Shown here in pieces: positions 24,812 through 35,805 of a stretch of 64,000 bases of DNA. Every line of letters begins with the position of its first letter. Within the stretch, counting starts at the first letter, position 1. Below the pieces are notes generated by a model. The model had not been told where the DNA came from and ran no database searches. It saw only the letters and a program-made list of their open reading frames with translations. The translations under genes and the position numbers were made by a program. This DNA is from Hyaloscypha bicolor E (taxonomy: Eukaryota; Ascomycota; Leotiomycetes; Helotiales; Hyaloscyphaceae): assembly GCF_002865645.1 (NCBI RefSeq), contig NW_020194521.1, positions 62,001-126,000 of the forward strand. Reading direction: 5' to 3'.

Positions 24812-26149
24812 ATGCGTTCCCACCTCCTTAAAGCGTGGCATTGGCTCACAGAAAGTCTTTTCCCACGTAAGGTCACTCTCTCAGCGACTGAAAAACAAGA
24901 GGCCACGGCCATTGTACTGAAACTCCTGGATCTCATCAAAGCCCACAAGTTCGCGGAGGCTCTCGAGAATAGCTCGAGTACGATCAAACTCCTCGTTTCG
25001 CCGGCCACACTTGAGAAAGCGTTAAAGGATTTGCAGACTGCTCAAGGCCAACTCGTCTCGTTCACCCCGGTAGAAGTCGAAGGTATTGGCTCCAAGAAAG
25101 TGGTCAAAGTCTTGGTGGAGTTTGAGAAAGGGGAACTGCTGGCGGTGGTCGCGATCGATGACAAAGGATTGATTGCGGGGTTTCGTCTCAAGCCCGCGAA
25201 AGATATCCCTTCCACCTGGAAACAGCCCCAATATGTGGATACCGGTCTATTTGATGAGGAAGATATCGTGCTTTCGGCTGATGGTGTCGAGGTCGGAGCA
25301 ACACTGAGTATTCCGAAAAGCAAACCGACTGCTGGCGTCGTCTTCCTAGCCGGTTCTGGACCAACAGACAGAGATAGCACATTGGAGCCCAACAAACCGC
25401 TCAAGGACCTGGCGTGGGGTCTGGCGAGTAACGCCATCGCTGTGGTTCGATGGGACAAACCTAGTGCTGAGTCATCGAAGATTTCAGATGAGAATATCAC
25501 GTTGCAGAAAGAGTATTTGCCATACGCAGATGCAGCCATCAAGGCTCTCCGGGACAAGTTGGCTAGCTCTGATATCCCTATTTTCGTCCTTGGACACAGT
25601 CTGGGTGCTATGGTCGCGCCAATGGTTGCAAATGCAGATGCTAAGATCAAAGGGGTTGTCATGCTGAGTGCGGCAGGTGGGAAGATGTATGATTCGGCGT
25701 TGAGGCAGATGAAGTACCTCGTTTCGTTGAATCACGAGCCTCCCTTTGCTACGCAAGATTATGTGGACTTGTTTTCAAAGCAGGTTGTAGTGATTGGGAA
25801 GCCAGACTTCAATGTAAAGAACAAGGGGGAACTGCCATTTGGGGCACCAGCATCATACTGGTTTAGCGTGAAAGAGTATGATCAGGTTGCCGAGGTGAGG
25901 AAGCTGAGTATTCCGGTCAGGATCTTGCAGCCTGAAAGGGACTACCAAGTTACGGTTGAGGATGACTTGGTAATGTGGAAAGAAGGATTGGAGGGGAAGG
26001 AGAATATTGAGATCAAGGTGGGCGAAGGGTTAAATCACCTCTTCATGGCTGGCCAGGGGCCGTCAACTCCTGACGACTATGCGCTGGAAGGGCATGTGGA
26101 GGAGGCTGTTGTCATGGATGTCTGTGAATGGATCAAAAACAACTGTTAA
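24812..26149 (+). CDS. Alpha/beta hydrolase with N-terminal DUF3887-like domain
   Basis: An intronless frame of 445 residues. About residues 25-130 form a helical plus beta domain like DUF3887, a bacterial accessory domain. Residues 150-445 are an alpha/beta hydrolase with the GSGPTDRDST oxyanion-region motif, nucleophile elbow GHSLGA (Ser263), acid QPERDY (Asp377) and LNHLF (His409), giving a complete catalytic triad. This two-domain order is characteristic of secreted hydrolases of Firmicutes and other bacteria. There is no clear signal peptide; the N-terminal 20 residues are basic and moderately hydrophobic. Substrate is probably an ester or peptide and is not identified. The absence of introns between multi-exon neighbours is compatible with horizontal acquisition. 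Confidence 0.88.
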   Translation: MRSHLLKAWHWLTESLFPRKVTLSATEKQEATAIVLKLLDLIKAHKFAEALENSSSTIKLLVSPATLEKALKDLQTAQGQLVSFTPVEVEGIGSKKVVKVLVEFEKGELLAVVAIDDKGLIAGFRLKPAKDIPSTWKQPQYVDTGLFDEEDIVLSADGVEVGATLSIPKSKPTAGVVFLAGSGPTDRDSTLEPNKPLKDLAWGLASNAIAVVRWDKPSAESSKISDENITLQKEYLPYADAAIKALRDKLASSDIPIFVLGHSLGAMVAPMVANADAKIKGVVMLSAAGGKMYDSALRQMKYLVSLNHEPPFATQDYVDLFSKQVVVIGKPDFNVKNKGELPFGAPASYWFSVKEYDQVAEVRKLSIPVRILQPERDYQVTVEDDLVMWKEGLEGKENIEIKVGEGLNHLFMAGQGPSTPDDYALEGHVEEAVVMDVCEWIKNNC

Positions 26150-26468
26150 GTAGTGAATTTGTATCCAATCCCTTTTGCACAGTGGTAACAAAAGCGAGGA
26201 GGAGTCGACCATTATCGTTAGCGTCGCAGCGTTTTTATTTTTTTTTCGCTTCGGGAGCTCATGTATGGATCTTTCGCGAAGTCAACAACTCCATTAAATT
26301 AATTTTTCTTCTTTCCTCTGCACATTCGTGCTCTTGTTGGGACGAACTCAGAGCAAGCTCTGCGAAGTCACGGATACGAGTCGTCTTTGCTGTCTTAGGG
26401 TGGCAAAAATTCCAGACCTCTCTGGTCCAACGATTGGCACGCAAGAGCCTCCTCCAAGTCCAGCTAGG
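26150..26468. other. Intergenic spacer
   Basis: 319 bp between the hydrolase stop and the next start; a T-rich run at 26226-26246. Nothing else seen. Confidence 0.5.
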
Positions 26469-28748
26469 ATGAGCTCTAAACTAGATCTCGACCAAGAGAA
26501 GAGCTTGGCAGCAATGGCTGAGCAAGCGGAAGCAGGTAGCGAGGTTGAGGAGACAGTACCCGCAGAGCCAGCTGATGAACCGAGAGGACCTTGCGGTCTC
26601 AACATGGTATGCATCTTTTGCGTCCACCGTCAGCATGCGAATAATGTAGGACTAACACGACGCAAGCAGGAAAGCGGAGGACAGGCTCTGAGTGGCCGTG
26701 TGAGCAAAGGATATCCAGGAGTCCCACTCACAGCGGCAACACTAAAGGTATGTCCGATCTTTTCTTACGCGACAGGGCAAACGTTTTCTAACATATCTGC
26801 AGGTGAAGGAGCAAATAGCGGAATTACATGCGCAGGAGAAAGAGCTTCTGGCAGAGAAGTCTGCAATCGCCCTCGAGTCACAATCTATCCTTGTGGAACT
26901 GGCAGCTATCGAAACTGAGAAGGCTTGGATCGATGGTCGGAAGCAAGCAAAGCCCGGTGATCCGCAGATTCTCATCCGGCAATTGAACCTTGATAAGTGG
27001 CGGAGTGCCAATAGCAATTGGAGTATGGAGCTGGCAAAGCGTGCATCTACCAATAAAGGCAACTTTACGATTCTCAAGAAGCGACAGGTAAAGGCGATAA
27101 ATCAAACACAGCAAGTTCTTCAAAATACCCAGGAGCCAAACGCAGACATCCAACAGCGACTACAGAACATGCAGATGCCTGCTACTGCCCCGATTGAGCC
27201 AGGACCTCCAACTCCAGCCATGATTGGTCCGCAGCAGCCTCCTACTGCGGTGGAAGGACGTCCAAAAACAGTAGGTATCATTCCGTTCACCATCAAACTT
27301 CAAGAATCGTCGACAATAACGCGCGTAAATAGTTTAGAACCCTTGCTCAGGGTGGTGCGTTCGGAAAGAAGGAAGGAATGGCTGAGATGCCAAAGCATAT
27401 GGTACGCTCAATCTCCCCAAAACGGGACAAGGCAAAAGCACCTTAGCTTACGTTCAGTTACAGTTACAGACATTTGAGATTGAGCACGCGGCTATCTTCG
27501 CTGAGGCACAAACAATCGCCGCCAAACAAGATGCTCTCAACGCCGAGAAAGGTGTAATCGAGCAACTGTCACTTTCGAATTCAGAAGATCTACAACTCCC
27601 GACCCTGAAAGCCGACCTGAAACAAGGCTCCGCAGACCTTATTCTGCTCAGACAAAAGTTAAATGATCGAAAATCACTGTTGAGGGTTCAGATCAAGAAG
27701 ATGAGAAAAGACCATGTGGCGGCCACCGAAGCTCGACTCTACGCCCAAGCAGAAACGGAACTGCGCCAGATGTGGATAGAGAACAAGCAGATATACGGAT
27801 TTAATCCTGCTCCGGTCCAAATGGGGGATTCTCATATCCGGATGCAGCCGCAATACCAATCTGCGCAGATGCGCATCGCCGACTTCGGCATTACTCAGCA
27901 GAACATGCAGATGCAGTCTGATCATCCGATGCAAGCAAACAATGGACACTTCCAGCAATCCTGGGGCCACCAAAATGCCTTCCGCGTGGATCCATATCTC
28001 CAACCGCAGAATACTGGTGTCCCAGGCACGCTGGACATTAGCGACTCCAGCAACATTACAGATGCTCGTATTGATTTAGCTGCATGGAAACAGCAACAGA
28101 TTGCCGGCAAGCTTGCTCTTCAACAACACAAGCAGGAAGTTGCTTTCAAGCAACAGAGGAAGAACGAAATTGCTGGCCAACAACAAGAGCAAGAACACAC
28201 CCCGGGTCAGCACCAGGAGCCGAAGGCGCCAGACACATCTGAAGTCTTGAATCCCAATTGGCTGCCGACGCGGTATGGTCCAGGACCTTATGTTGACAAG
28301 GGGTTTGACAGTCCCAAACTTACTTGTGACCTTTCAAGTATCTTGAAGGCGGCGAAGTTGCGGCAGAGAGATGTTAGGCGGCAGAAGCTTGACAAGATCA
28401 TGAATAGTACGTGACCGCATCCTTCTTTGCCTGGTAAGTAACTAACGATACAAAGCCCCACTCGGTCCCTCGGGTGGAAAGGCAAGAAACAAGAAGTTCC
28501 GTCCCAGCAATGCCTTCACTCCGGTCAACAAGTCGACATATTACCCAAACAGCTCGGCACCAAACCCGCCTTTGCTTCAGGCCCAGTCAAAACCCGTTAT
28601 TGACTTCACCAATGAGGAGCCAGAAGATACGATGATGGAAGTAAGCGACGTTACCGGAACTTCTGCGGCCCAGGCTGAGGCGCAAGCTGATGCGGTGATG
28701 GGAACCAGCGACGTCGCCGATTTCGTCGGTGTGGTCGAGGAGGGCTGA
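26469..28748 (+). CDS. Gln-rich coiled-coil protein, function unknown
   Basis: Six exons keep one frame through five introns of 49-63 nt: 26469-26606, 26670-26747, 26803-27270, 27333-27401, 27458-28406 and 28456-28748, total 664 residues. No enzyme domain is recognised. There are two coiled-coil stretches: VKEQIAELHAQEKELLAEKS near the start, and LQLQTFEIEHAAIFAEAQ through RVQIKKMRKD in the middle. A Gln/Met/Pro-rich segment (residues roughly 370-500) follows, then a KARNKKFRP basic patch and an acidic C-terminus. ACTAAC branch sites support introns 1 and 5. Intron 1 (63 nt) has no in-frame stop, so its retention would still give protein. The composition suggests a nuclear or scaffold protein, but this is only inference. 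Confidence 0.75.
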
Positions 28749-28861
28749 TCCGAATGCATGGCAACGTGCAAGCTTCGATTTCCCCCAGGATATCTGTTCC
28801 ATGACCGGTTGTACAGTACGAATTTACTTTCACCTTGTTAATGACGGGATTTTCATTTGCG

Positions 28862-29028
28862 AATGGACTGGAAATACCTTTCTGATTGCTAGATCTAATC
28901 TGGTAATTCCTTGTCCATGGCAATTTTGCTATTGTTCCCATGAGAGTCATCAAATACGGAGCGTGCACCGAAAATGGACTGGGAAATGCCTCAATGATTG
29001 CTAGATCTGGTATTTTCGCTGTCCATAG
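28862..29028. repeat. Diverged direct repeat, unit about 55 bp
   Basis: 28862-28920 and 28973-29028 share AATGGACTGG, a following GAAAT, then TGATTGCTAGATCT and a terminal TGTCCAT. They are 111 bp apart in the 3' region of the coiled-coil gene. The region 28749-29350 otherwise shows nothing. Confidence 0.6.
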
Positions 29029-29350
29029 AATATTGCAGTATAAGAGCAATGTTGGCTTGATTGATTCTTGTATTTTTGCAGACATCAAGGCAGCATTGCA
29101 TTGCAGCGGTAAATTTCATTCCAGAACGAGTTTCCTTTCCTCTTCTTGTGAACATAAATGGTGAAACTTGCAGTGCGCAGCGATCAGTAAAGCAAGAGAG
29201 TATGTGGAGGAGGATACCACAAGTTTGTGATCTATATTGACGGTTCACTTGAATGAAGAAGGGAACCGGTGGACAATATGACAGTCAAGCAACAACTCAA
29301 TTTCATCAGACCCCTAGAAGTCCGACTCCACGTCCGCGATGCCTTTTGAC

Positions 29351-30988
29351 CTACAGCTCCCTTCCCTTCGCATACTCACTCATAATCTTATTCAACCCCT
29401 TCCTCTGCACACACCTATCAAATCGAAAGCTCTTCGCCGCCTCATCCAACTCCTGCATCGAGAAATCCTTAAACAAACCTGCGAACTCCACCGCAAAAGC
29501 CTGCGCCATGAGCGTCTCCATGACCGCTCTCGCAAGATGGCGTTGCGTATTCCAGGATGTGGGATATGTGTTCGTGGCCTCGGGCCACACTTCGTCGATG
29601 AATTTTGCAAGGGGACCAATGACGGAGGAGATTTCGGGGCTGGGGTACTTGCCCCAGCAGTCGAGCTGCAGGCGACGTTTCTTCTCGAGGAAGGGTTGGA
29701 TGGTTTTGTTCCACAACGAATCAGGGTCGGTGTAGACCATGCCTTGGACGCCGATGTCTTTGTACAGCCAGATGCTCCAGGGAATTTGGTACTTGTCGTA
29801 GATCTTCAACTGGGCTCCGAGGAGGTTGTACCGCTCTTGATTAATCTCAGCAGCGTTGGAATCCATGCGTGGGTCTGAATACACGGGCCCGAACTCGCCG
29901 TTCCACGCAACGACTTTGTACTTTTGCATGAAAGACGCTTTTCGTAGGAATGTTCGCTCAAGGCTGGATATCTGCTCCGGAGTTCCCTTGAAGCGCTCAC
30001 CGAGAGGAAAGCCCATGATTGCATAGTCATGGATTGAGTACGCAGCATTCGGAAGCACATGCTCGAAGGATTTCCATTCCATGGCGAATGTGTTGCCGTC
30101 AAGCCAGAGGATGTGATGTGGATCAATGGCCCGGATCTTAAGCTCGATGCGGTCGTAGAATGCGGGGAGACGGTAGTGTAGGGCATCGCAGGGTTCGTTA
30201 ATGGGGTTATATCCTGCGATCCAGGGGTTGGATTTGTAGTGTGTGGCGATCTGCTCCCAGAGCCACTGCAACGAATTAGCAACATGTTTCTTTGGAGGGA
30301 AGAGAGCCGGGAATGAGCCGGGAGTATGTCTCATTCTCGCGACCATTGAAATAAGGAGCCCAGGGAATTTGACAAAGAAATAGGTTGGTTACGATGGCGC
30401 GGTCTTGGTAGTCTTTGTGGTCCCAGAAGGCAGCGTAGTTTGAGCCGCTGTCGCTGTGCCAGTCGGGGTTTTGGCCGCCGGGGAGTGCGTGCATGTCAAG
30501 GATGGTGTAGATTTTGTATCTGGAGCACTGGATGTTGGTGTTAGCAGTGGTACATTCGAGGGATATGAGCCTACCAGGTCTATCACACGATCGAGGTGTT
30601 TAAATCCTGATGCCTTTAATACCCTGGGGTTCATATCGTCCTCGAAATGCCGATAGTTGAATGGCAGACGGATGCAATTGAGGCCCAAGCTGGCGAAGAA
30701 CTTGGCGTCGTCCTCCATGAAGAAGTATTCGAGGAACTTGTCGAACAAGAACTCCTGCTTCTCCTTTCCCAGAACTTGTAGCATGGCGGCCCTATGCTTA
30801 TGCTCATGGCCCGGGTATCCAGTTCTGGGAGATGTGAGTAACTGTATCGAAGCTGTGGTGCTTGGATACAATTACATGAAGTTCTCCATGTTCATCCATC
30901 CTCCCAGTCCTGCACCACGAAGTATGACCGTATTGCCCATTTGATCAACCACTTTCTCTCCTTCGACTCGTAGGAATCCGTTCGACAT
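29351..30988 (-). CDS. Glycoside hydrolase family 5 protein, intracellular type
   Basis: Exons 30988-30876, 30824-30575, 30527-30393 and 30265-29351 give 470 residues. The start MSNGFLRVEGEKVVDQ leads directly into VILRGAGLGGWMNMENF, the first strand of a GH5 barrel, so there is no signal peptide. Further blocks are NCIRLPFNYRHFEDD, ILDMHALPGGQNPDWHSD, the acid/base GYNPINEP (Glu190), HDYA and the nucleophile AWNGEFGPVY (Glu290). These are the retaining-glycosidase residues of GH5. The lack of secretion signal suggests an intracellular beta-glucosidase or glycosylceramidase-like role, not cell-wall digestion. Three introns are short; the third (127 nt) is unusually long for this locus. Confidence 0.9.
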
Positions 30989-31832
30989 CGTGTAACAGCT
31001 TCGAAGGTGGGGGCGGGGTAGTCGAGGAGGGTGACTCTGCTAGGTACTCCGTATTCTCGTGAAAGGGAAGCGGGAAGGGTTTTCGACACGGAGGCTTATA
31101 TATCGGAGCAGAGGAACAAGAAGACATCTCTGCCATGCGCATGATCGCCATGCTGCGTCCGATATTTGGAGCACGAGTCGAGCTATAGACGTAGGTCGGA
31201 AAGGGGTTGATGGAGTGAGGTTCCAGTTTTACAGGACCCAATCTGTGGGGTCTCGGCAGCCGGCTAAACAGCCGGATAAATGGCTTCGGAAAAGGAGGTC
31301 CTCAACCTTCTTTACTCTTCTTCCTCAAACAATTCATCAATTGGTCCAGTAATTACAGCTTGTGAGAGTCAGATTAAATATTTGGCATGTAAACGGCTAC
31401 TCCCTGACTCCAATCCGTAGCTCTGTATCAAGGGGTAAATGTCGAAGGAAGTCCTCGTCTGCTCGATTCATCACCCAGCGAGCAGTCGAAGGTATCATTG
31501 TACCAGGACTTGCGGAAGTATATGAATATTTGTTAGCCACTTTGTTATTCTCCTTCTGGTTGACTTGCGGTCCTGGCTATCCGTTCCACTACAGAAGCCG
31601 TTTGTTTGTATACAGGTATGCGAGATAGCCACGTTAATTCTAGGAAATTCTTGGAATCTTCATCATCATCTAAATCATTCTGCCTCCCTAGAATCTTTTC
31701 TTTTCTATTAGTTCCTCTATTTGGTTGTGGGCCTTTCTTTCTTTGGGCAAATATAAGTTCCTCGTCCCTGCCAACGCCTCCCCTGGCTGCGTACTTGCTC
31801 ACCAGTAACTTGAATTCGGCATTGAGAATACA
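30989..31832. other. Intergenic, likely divergent promoters
   Basis: 844 bp between the GH5 gene (-) and the next plus-strand gene. No coding frame with a recognisable motif. Confidence 0.5.
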
Positions 31833-32545
31833 ATGGAGCAGCACTTCACCAAACTTTTGCAAACGCAGAAAGACTTGTTGGCTTCGGTGAGAAATCTTCC
31901 CTCCCCCCCGCATCTCACTAGAACGTCGCTGACCATTCTCAGGCCAGCAAGCGCAAAGGAGAAATCCCGAGAGATCGACCATCCAAACAAGACCTCTGCC
32001 ACAATTTTGCCGTGCAGACGCTATCTACAAGGCTTCAGGGAGGTCAGGGCCACCAAATCCTCACCACTTTCATTCCACCGTCGTATTTACCTTGCACGAA
32101 AGCCTTGGACAAACTTGAGCAGATGAAAGTGAAAGAGCTTTGGCTCGAGACTCAGCACCCTGGGAAATATCTCTTAGTCAAATCTCTTACACCATCTCGA
32201 AGAATGGGTGCGATCATGGCGATCGTCGAGGACGAGGATGAGGAATGTGTCTTGTTGCAATTGTATGGACGCGAACATGAAAATGACCGGCGTGCAAGCG
32301 AGATCTTGACAGAGGGGATGGCCATGGCCATCAAGAAGCCGTACTTCAAAACAAACTGCACTGGAGGATATGGAGTCAGAGCCGACCATGTTGGTGATAT
32401 TCTCTGGCTTAGTTACCATGATGAGCTTGTTCCTGCGAAGTGGGGTCCGGCCTTCTTGGCGATGGACAAACCAGCGTTGAAGTGGAAAGACGAGGGCGAT
32501 GAAGCAATGAGAGAGAGGAAATACTGGGGTGCAATTGAACGGTAG
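31833..32545 (+). pseudogene. N-terminal remnant of a TPR/SET-type (SMYD-like) gene
   Basis: Exons 31833-31886 and 31943-32545 encode 218 residues. The segment KVKELWLETQHPGKYLLVKS, then MGAIMAIVEDEDEECVLLQLY and KKPYFKTNCTGGYGVRADH matches the conserved N-terminal region of fungal TPR-plus-SET proteins. The frame ends at ERKYWGAIER followed by TAG, in what would be the first TPR helix. Beyond the stop the same frame still resembles TPR sequence (SSLQSAIA, a TGA, then LRNTNGLYFLQRNLDMA, to about 32637) before similarity fades. The SET methyltransferase part is absent. It is most likely a decayed gene, although a short expressed protein is possible. A MITE-like element follows 240 bp downstream. 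Confidence 0.6.
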
Positions 32546-32784
32546 AGCTCGCTCCAGTCCGCAATTGCGTGACTCCGGAACACGAACGGTCTCTATTTCT
32601 TGCAAAGAAATCTGGATATGGCGATTCATCACTGGTTGCAGGTGTTCATCTTATTTTATCTAGCTAGATAGAAAGCTATCCAGCCTTTCCTTCCCAATAA
32701 GTGCCATAGGGCTCTTTAGCGAGGCACCCCTTGTAAGTACAGGGGAGAAGCTTTAAAATTGTGTGGTCCCCCCTGCCCCGGTCT

Positions 32785-32946
32785 TATCCCTTCGTCCGGT
32801 GAGACATAGTTCACGCTAGTAAGGGGGCCTGGCTCAGGGCGAAAAGGCGATAGATGACTAATAAGTTTTTAAGCAAAGGTACGACTTTACAGTCTTAGCC
32901 AGGCCCCCTTGCTAGCGTGGACTATGTCTCACCGGACGAAGGGATA
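32785..32946. mobile_element. MITE-like element, 50-bp inverted repeats
   Basis: 32785-32834 and 32897-32946 are inverted copies of a 50-bp sequence beginning TATCCCTTCGTCCGGTGAGA, with only two mismatches. Both mismatches are T in the left arm against C in the right. The 62-bp loop has no coding capacity. TA at each outer edge could be the target duplication of a Tc1/mariner-type MITE. The near-perfect 50-bp stem would also fold into a long RNA hairpin if transcribed. Confidence 0.75.
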
Positions 32947-33206
32947 GCGTGATTTTAGAGCAATGGCCCAGACTTATAGGGCAATTTAGTGATCGAGTAC
33001 ACTAGAAACAGACACTAAAGTGCCGTTAAAGCACAATGCCTTGTAATACCGTCACTCTATGCCGTGATCTTCGTAAGTCGCAACCCCCGACCCCAAATTC
33101 TGGCTCAACTATGCTAACTTTCTCGCAACCTCTTTTTTGTCATACTTACCTGCCTACTGAGCGGAAAGCACCTCCGCTGTAAACCTCATTCGGTGCGAAT
33201 GCCACA

Positions 33207-33976
33207 GTGATCAAGTTCAATCAAGTACTACCGAAACGGCGCCATACGATGCTGGTCTCGACGATTTCAGTTGTCCGGAAGCAATGGAATATCCTAGATG
33301 GGATGGGCTTTGAGACACCGGTGTTGGGGAAGGACAAGAGGAAAGTAGAATATGGGATGGAAGCTTCGAGGGCATCAATCTGCTGGCTGAAGGCTTCGAC
33401 ACTGATCGGGGTGGGGATCATGGGGTGGACGCCTCTCAATCGTGGGAATTGGGTAGAGATTCAATGGTATTGGAAATATCGCATAAATGTTCTTCAATCA
33501 CCTATAGGAGCACCATATACCTGCACGATACCATCGTCGGCTTTGACAGGCAAAAGTATGAATCCTTCAACAAGTCCTGAAACAGAGAGCACCGAAGGCC
33601 CAACAAGTTCAGCTTCGGATATACTTTCTGATTAGCAGTGGCTTTGCGAGTTTACCAGCTGTGATAAATCTTTCCCGAGTTGTCGCCAACTCAAGTACCT
33701 TATCATCATTTCTCTCGGTCTGAATTTTCTGGCAAACAGGATGAGCCAGGCCGCCACAAGACATATTATCTGAAGCCTTATCGCTGCCTTAATCCATTAT
33801 ATTCTACTCGAGGCATTGCATTCTCACGGAACAAAAACCTTGTCTGCCATCAGAATCAGCACAGTGGGCGCAAGTTTTATTGCCCCTACAGTGGATGTAA
33901 TTATGCGTTCGGTGGAGGAGAGAATGGCTTCTCAAGACAGGACAATCTGCAGAGGCATATTAGGATTCGACATTAA
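33207..33976 (+). pseudogene. C2H2 zinc-finger gene, broken
   Basis: An open frame to 33635 ends in a Ser/Thr/Glu/Pro-rich stretch (SPETESTEGPTSSASD) and TAG. Directly after the stop, in the same frame, comes WLCEFTSCDKSFPSCRQLKY, an evident zinc-finger-like segment. A shift of frame near 33680 then restores GRHKTYYLKPYRC and the final finger, KFYCPYSGCNYAF...SRQDNLQRHIRIRH, ending at 33976. The last finger has the spacing of fungal C2H2 regulators. One stop (again TAG where CAG would fit) and one frameshift make it a probable pseudogene. The N-terminal limit is uncertain; coding character is weak before about 33480. Confidence 0.55.
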
Positions 33977-35397
33977 TAATCCAGTTGCTGAATAAGGGGT
34001 AAGCTGGAGGAAGAGGATTACTTTTATAATCGTTTCACAGGCGATCTCAATGTGTTTCCTTTCATTCGCGTCACGCTCGATTTTATTCAATCACGTACCC
34101 GGCAACGACCCGGCGTTGCTATGCCTATGCCACAGCCTGGACAAGCTGTGGAAATGGAATATGGTGTGTATTGTGTAAATATGTATGAATTATGGTGCCC
34201 TAAGGGCGGTGAAGAAGCTATATATACGCCTGTACGTAGCACGTGACAGCCTATCTGACTTGGAATTAGTATACCAGATTCATTAACTTAAAGAATGGTC
34301 AGAATAGCTGCATCCGCAGTGGATATCATAGACTTATCTAGCTAGATTTTCTCTCCTCTTTGGGTAGTATCAAAGTGTTACATATTTCCGTTCCTATAAC
34401 ACAACAACTTTTAATGAGTTTATATTTCAAGAGTTTTCATATATTGGGGAAGCAGTTTAATAGTCGAAATCAATTCAGAGTACTCTTTGGCATATATCAA
34501 GGATATTTAATTGACGCAAGTTGGTATTCTACCATGTTATTGCTCCGATTATTATAAATATAGAAATATATTCGCCGGAGTCCATTCTTGACGCACTACT
34601 CCTCTCATGAATTTAAAAATTTGGGCTGTTTCGGAATAAGAGTTTTGAGTTGTGAGTCCTTAGCGACTGAAAGAAAAAGTCTTATCTGAACATTAAATGG
34701 CAGTTTTCGTAAGCCAGTGATGGTCTAATGGTTTTGTATAGTCAGGGCATTTATATTTCCAATTGCCAAGCGAGCCCCTGAATCTGGAGTCGCTAACCCC
34801 TGGTCTTTGACCCACCAATGAGATAACGTCACTTCTCTGCCTCGACAACATCCATTGCCCTCACGATTTGCTTCGATCCCAGATGCGGGAATCAAATGAT
34901 CCTCCTCGAGAATTGAGAGGCTGACGTCCGCTTCAACTTCAGCCTTAAGAGTCTGCCCTGGATTCAGCCAATCAAAACCCCTGAATCGCTACGGCCGAGA
35001 GAGTCGGGGTAATGCATCAAGCCCAAGCAAGCGCTTATTGGTGCATCGTAGGCAGAAGTGCGGATTCGAAGCCATCGCACGACAGACACGCGTCCGAAAG
35101 CTTGGTATGCGTAGATTGGCAGTCGATTTCGTGGTGTGGGGTTGGGATGGCTGTGCGACCGTATGCATGATGTGACAAAGTCCGCTTCACGTTGCGAGAA
35201 AGTCGCCCAGCGAGGCCAGAGATATAAGACGCTTGCGATCGCCTTACTTAGAACGTGCACTCACATCAGCTGAAATCATCATTTCTGTATTCAACTGCTC
35301 AGCTCATTCGGAAAGTTCACCCCACTCTAAATCTTATCGAATCAAGTACTACGGAGGCTCGGAAGCGAACTTACACAACACCTCATAATCAATCAAC
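33977..35397. other. Intergenic, no supported gene
   Basis: 1.4 kb of moderate AT content. Frames at 34052-34246, 34360-34557 and 34964-35260 show no motif. The last 150 bp carry CT-rich sequence before the following start codon. Confidence 0.5.
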
Positions 35398-35805
35398 ATG
35401 TGCGGATCTAGAAGAAGAAATGGATTCGGTGGATGCTCCCGCCGCAACGGCCCTCCTTTCGCTGGCCGCCACGGCCCACCCAAATACTCCCCCGTTGGCA
35501 TGCTCATACGCCACATCACCGAGAAGCGCGATGCCAAGAATGGTTTTGAGCAGCAGCAGTATGGCTACGAGCCCGAGAAGCAGCCATATGTTTACGATGA
35601 TATGAGGGTCAATCAACAGTCGTTTGGTACCGTGCAGGGACAGAGAGAAGTGCCTGTTCAGTGGGTTGATGAGAAGCAGGGACAAAGAGTTCACTCGATT
35701 GAGGAGAAGGAGGCCGCGGATCTGGCGGAGGCTATACGTCAGAGTCTAGGTGGAAACTTGAGCACGGAGCAGCTCCCGAGTTATGGACAGGTTATGAAGC
35801 AATGA
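35398..35805 (+). CDS. Small protein with a UIM-like C-terminal helix
   Basis: A 135-residue single-exon frame. The start MCGSRRRNGFGGCSRRNG is preceded by AATCAAC, a good fungal start context. The N-terminus is Arg/Gly/Cys-rich, the middle is Gln/Tyr-rich (YGYEPEKQPYVYDDMR). The C-terminus reads EEKEAADLAEAIRQSLGG, matching the ubiquitin-interacting motif pattern (acidic run, Ala at the centre, Ser near the end). It closes with LPSYGQVM, a possible WW-domain ligand-like motif. Together this resembles small adaptors for ubiquitin ligases, but no family was recognised. Confidence 0.65.
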   Translation: MCGSRRRNGFGGCSRRNGPPFAGRHGPPKYSPVGMLIRHITEKRDAKNGFEQQQYGYEPEKQPYVYDDMRVNQQSFGTVQGQREVPVQWVDEKQGQRVHSIEEKEAADLAEAIRQSLGGNLSTEQLPSYGQVMKQ

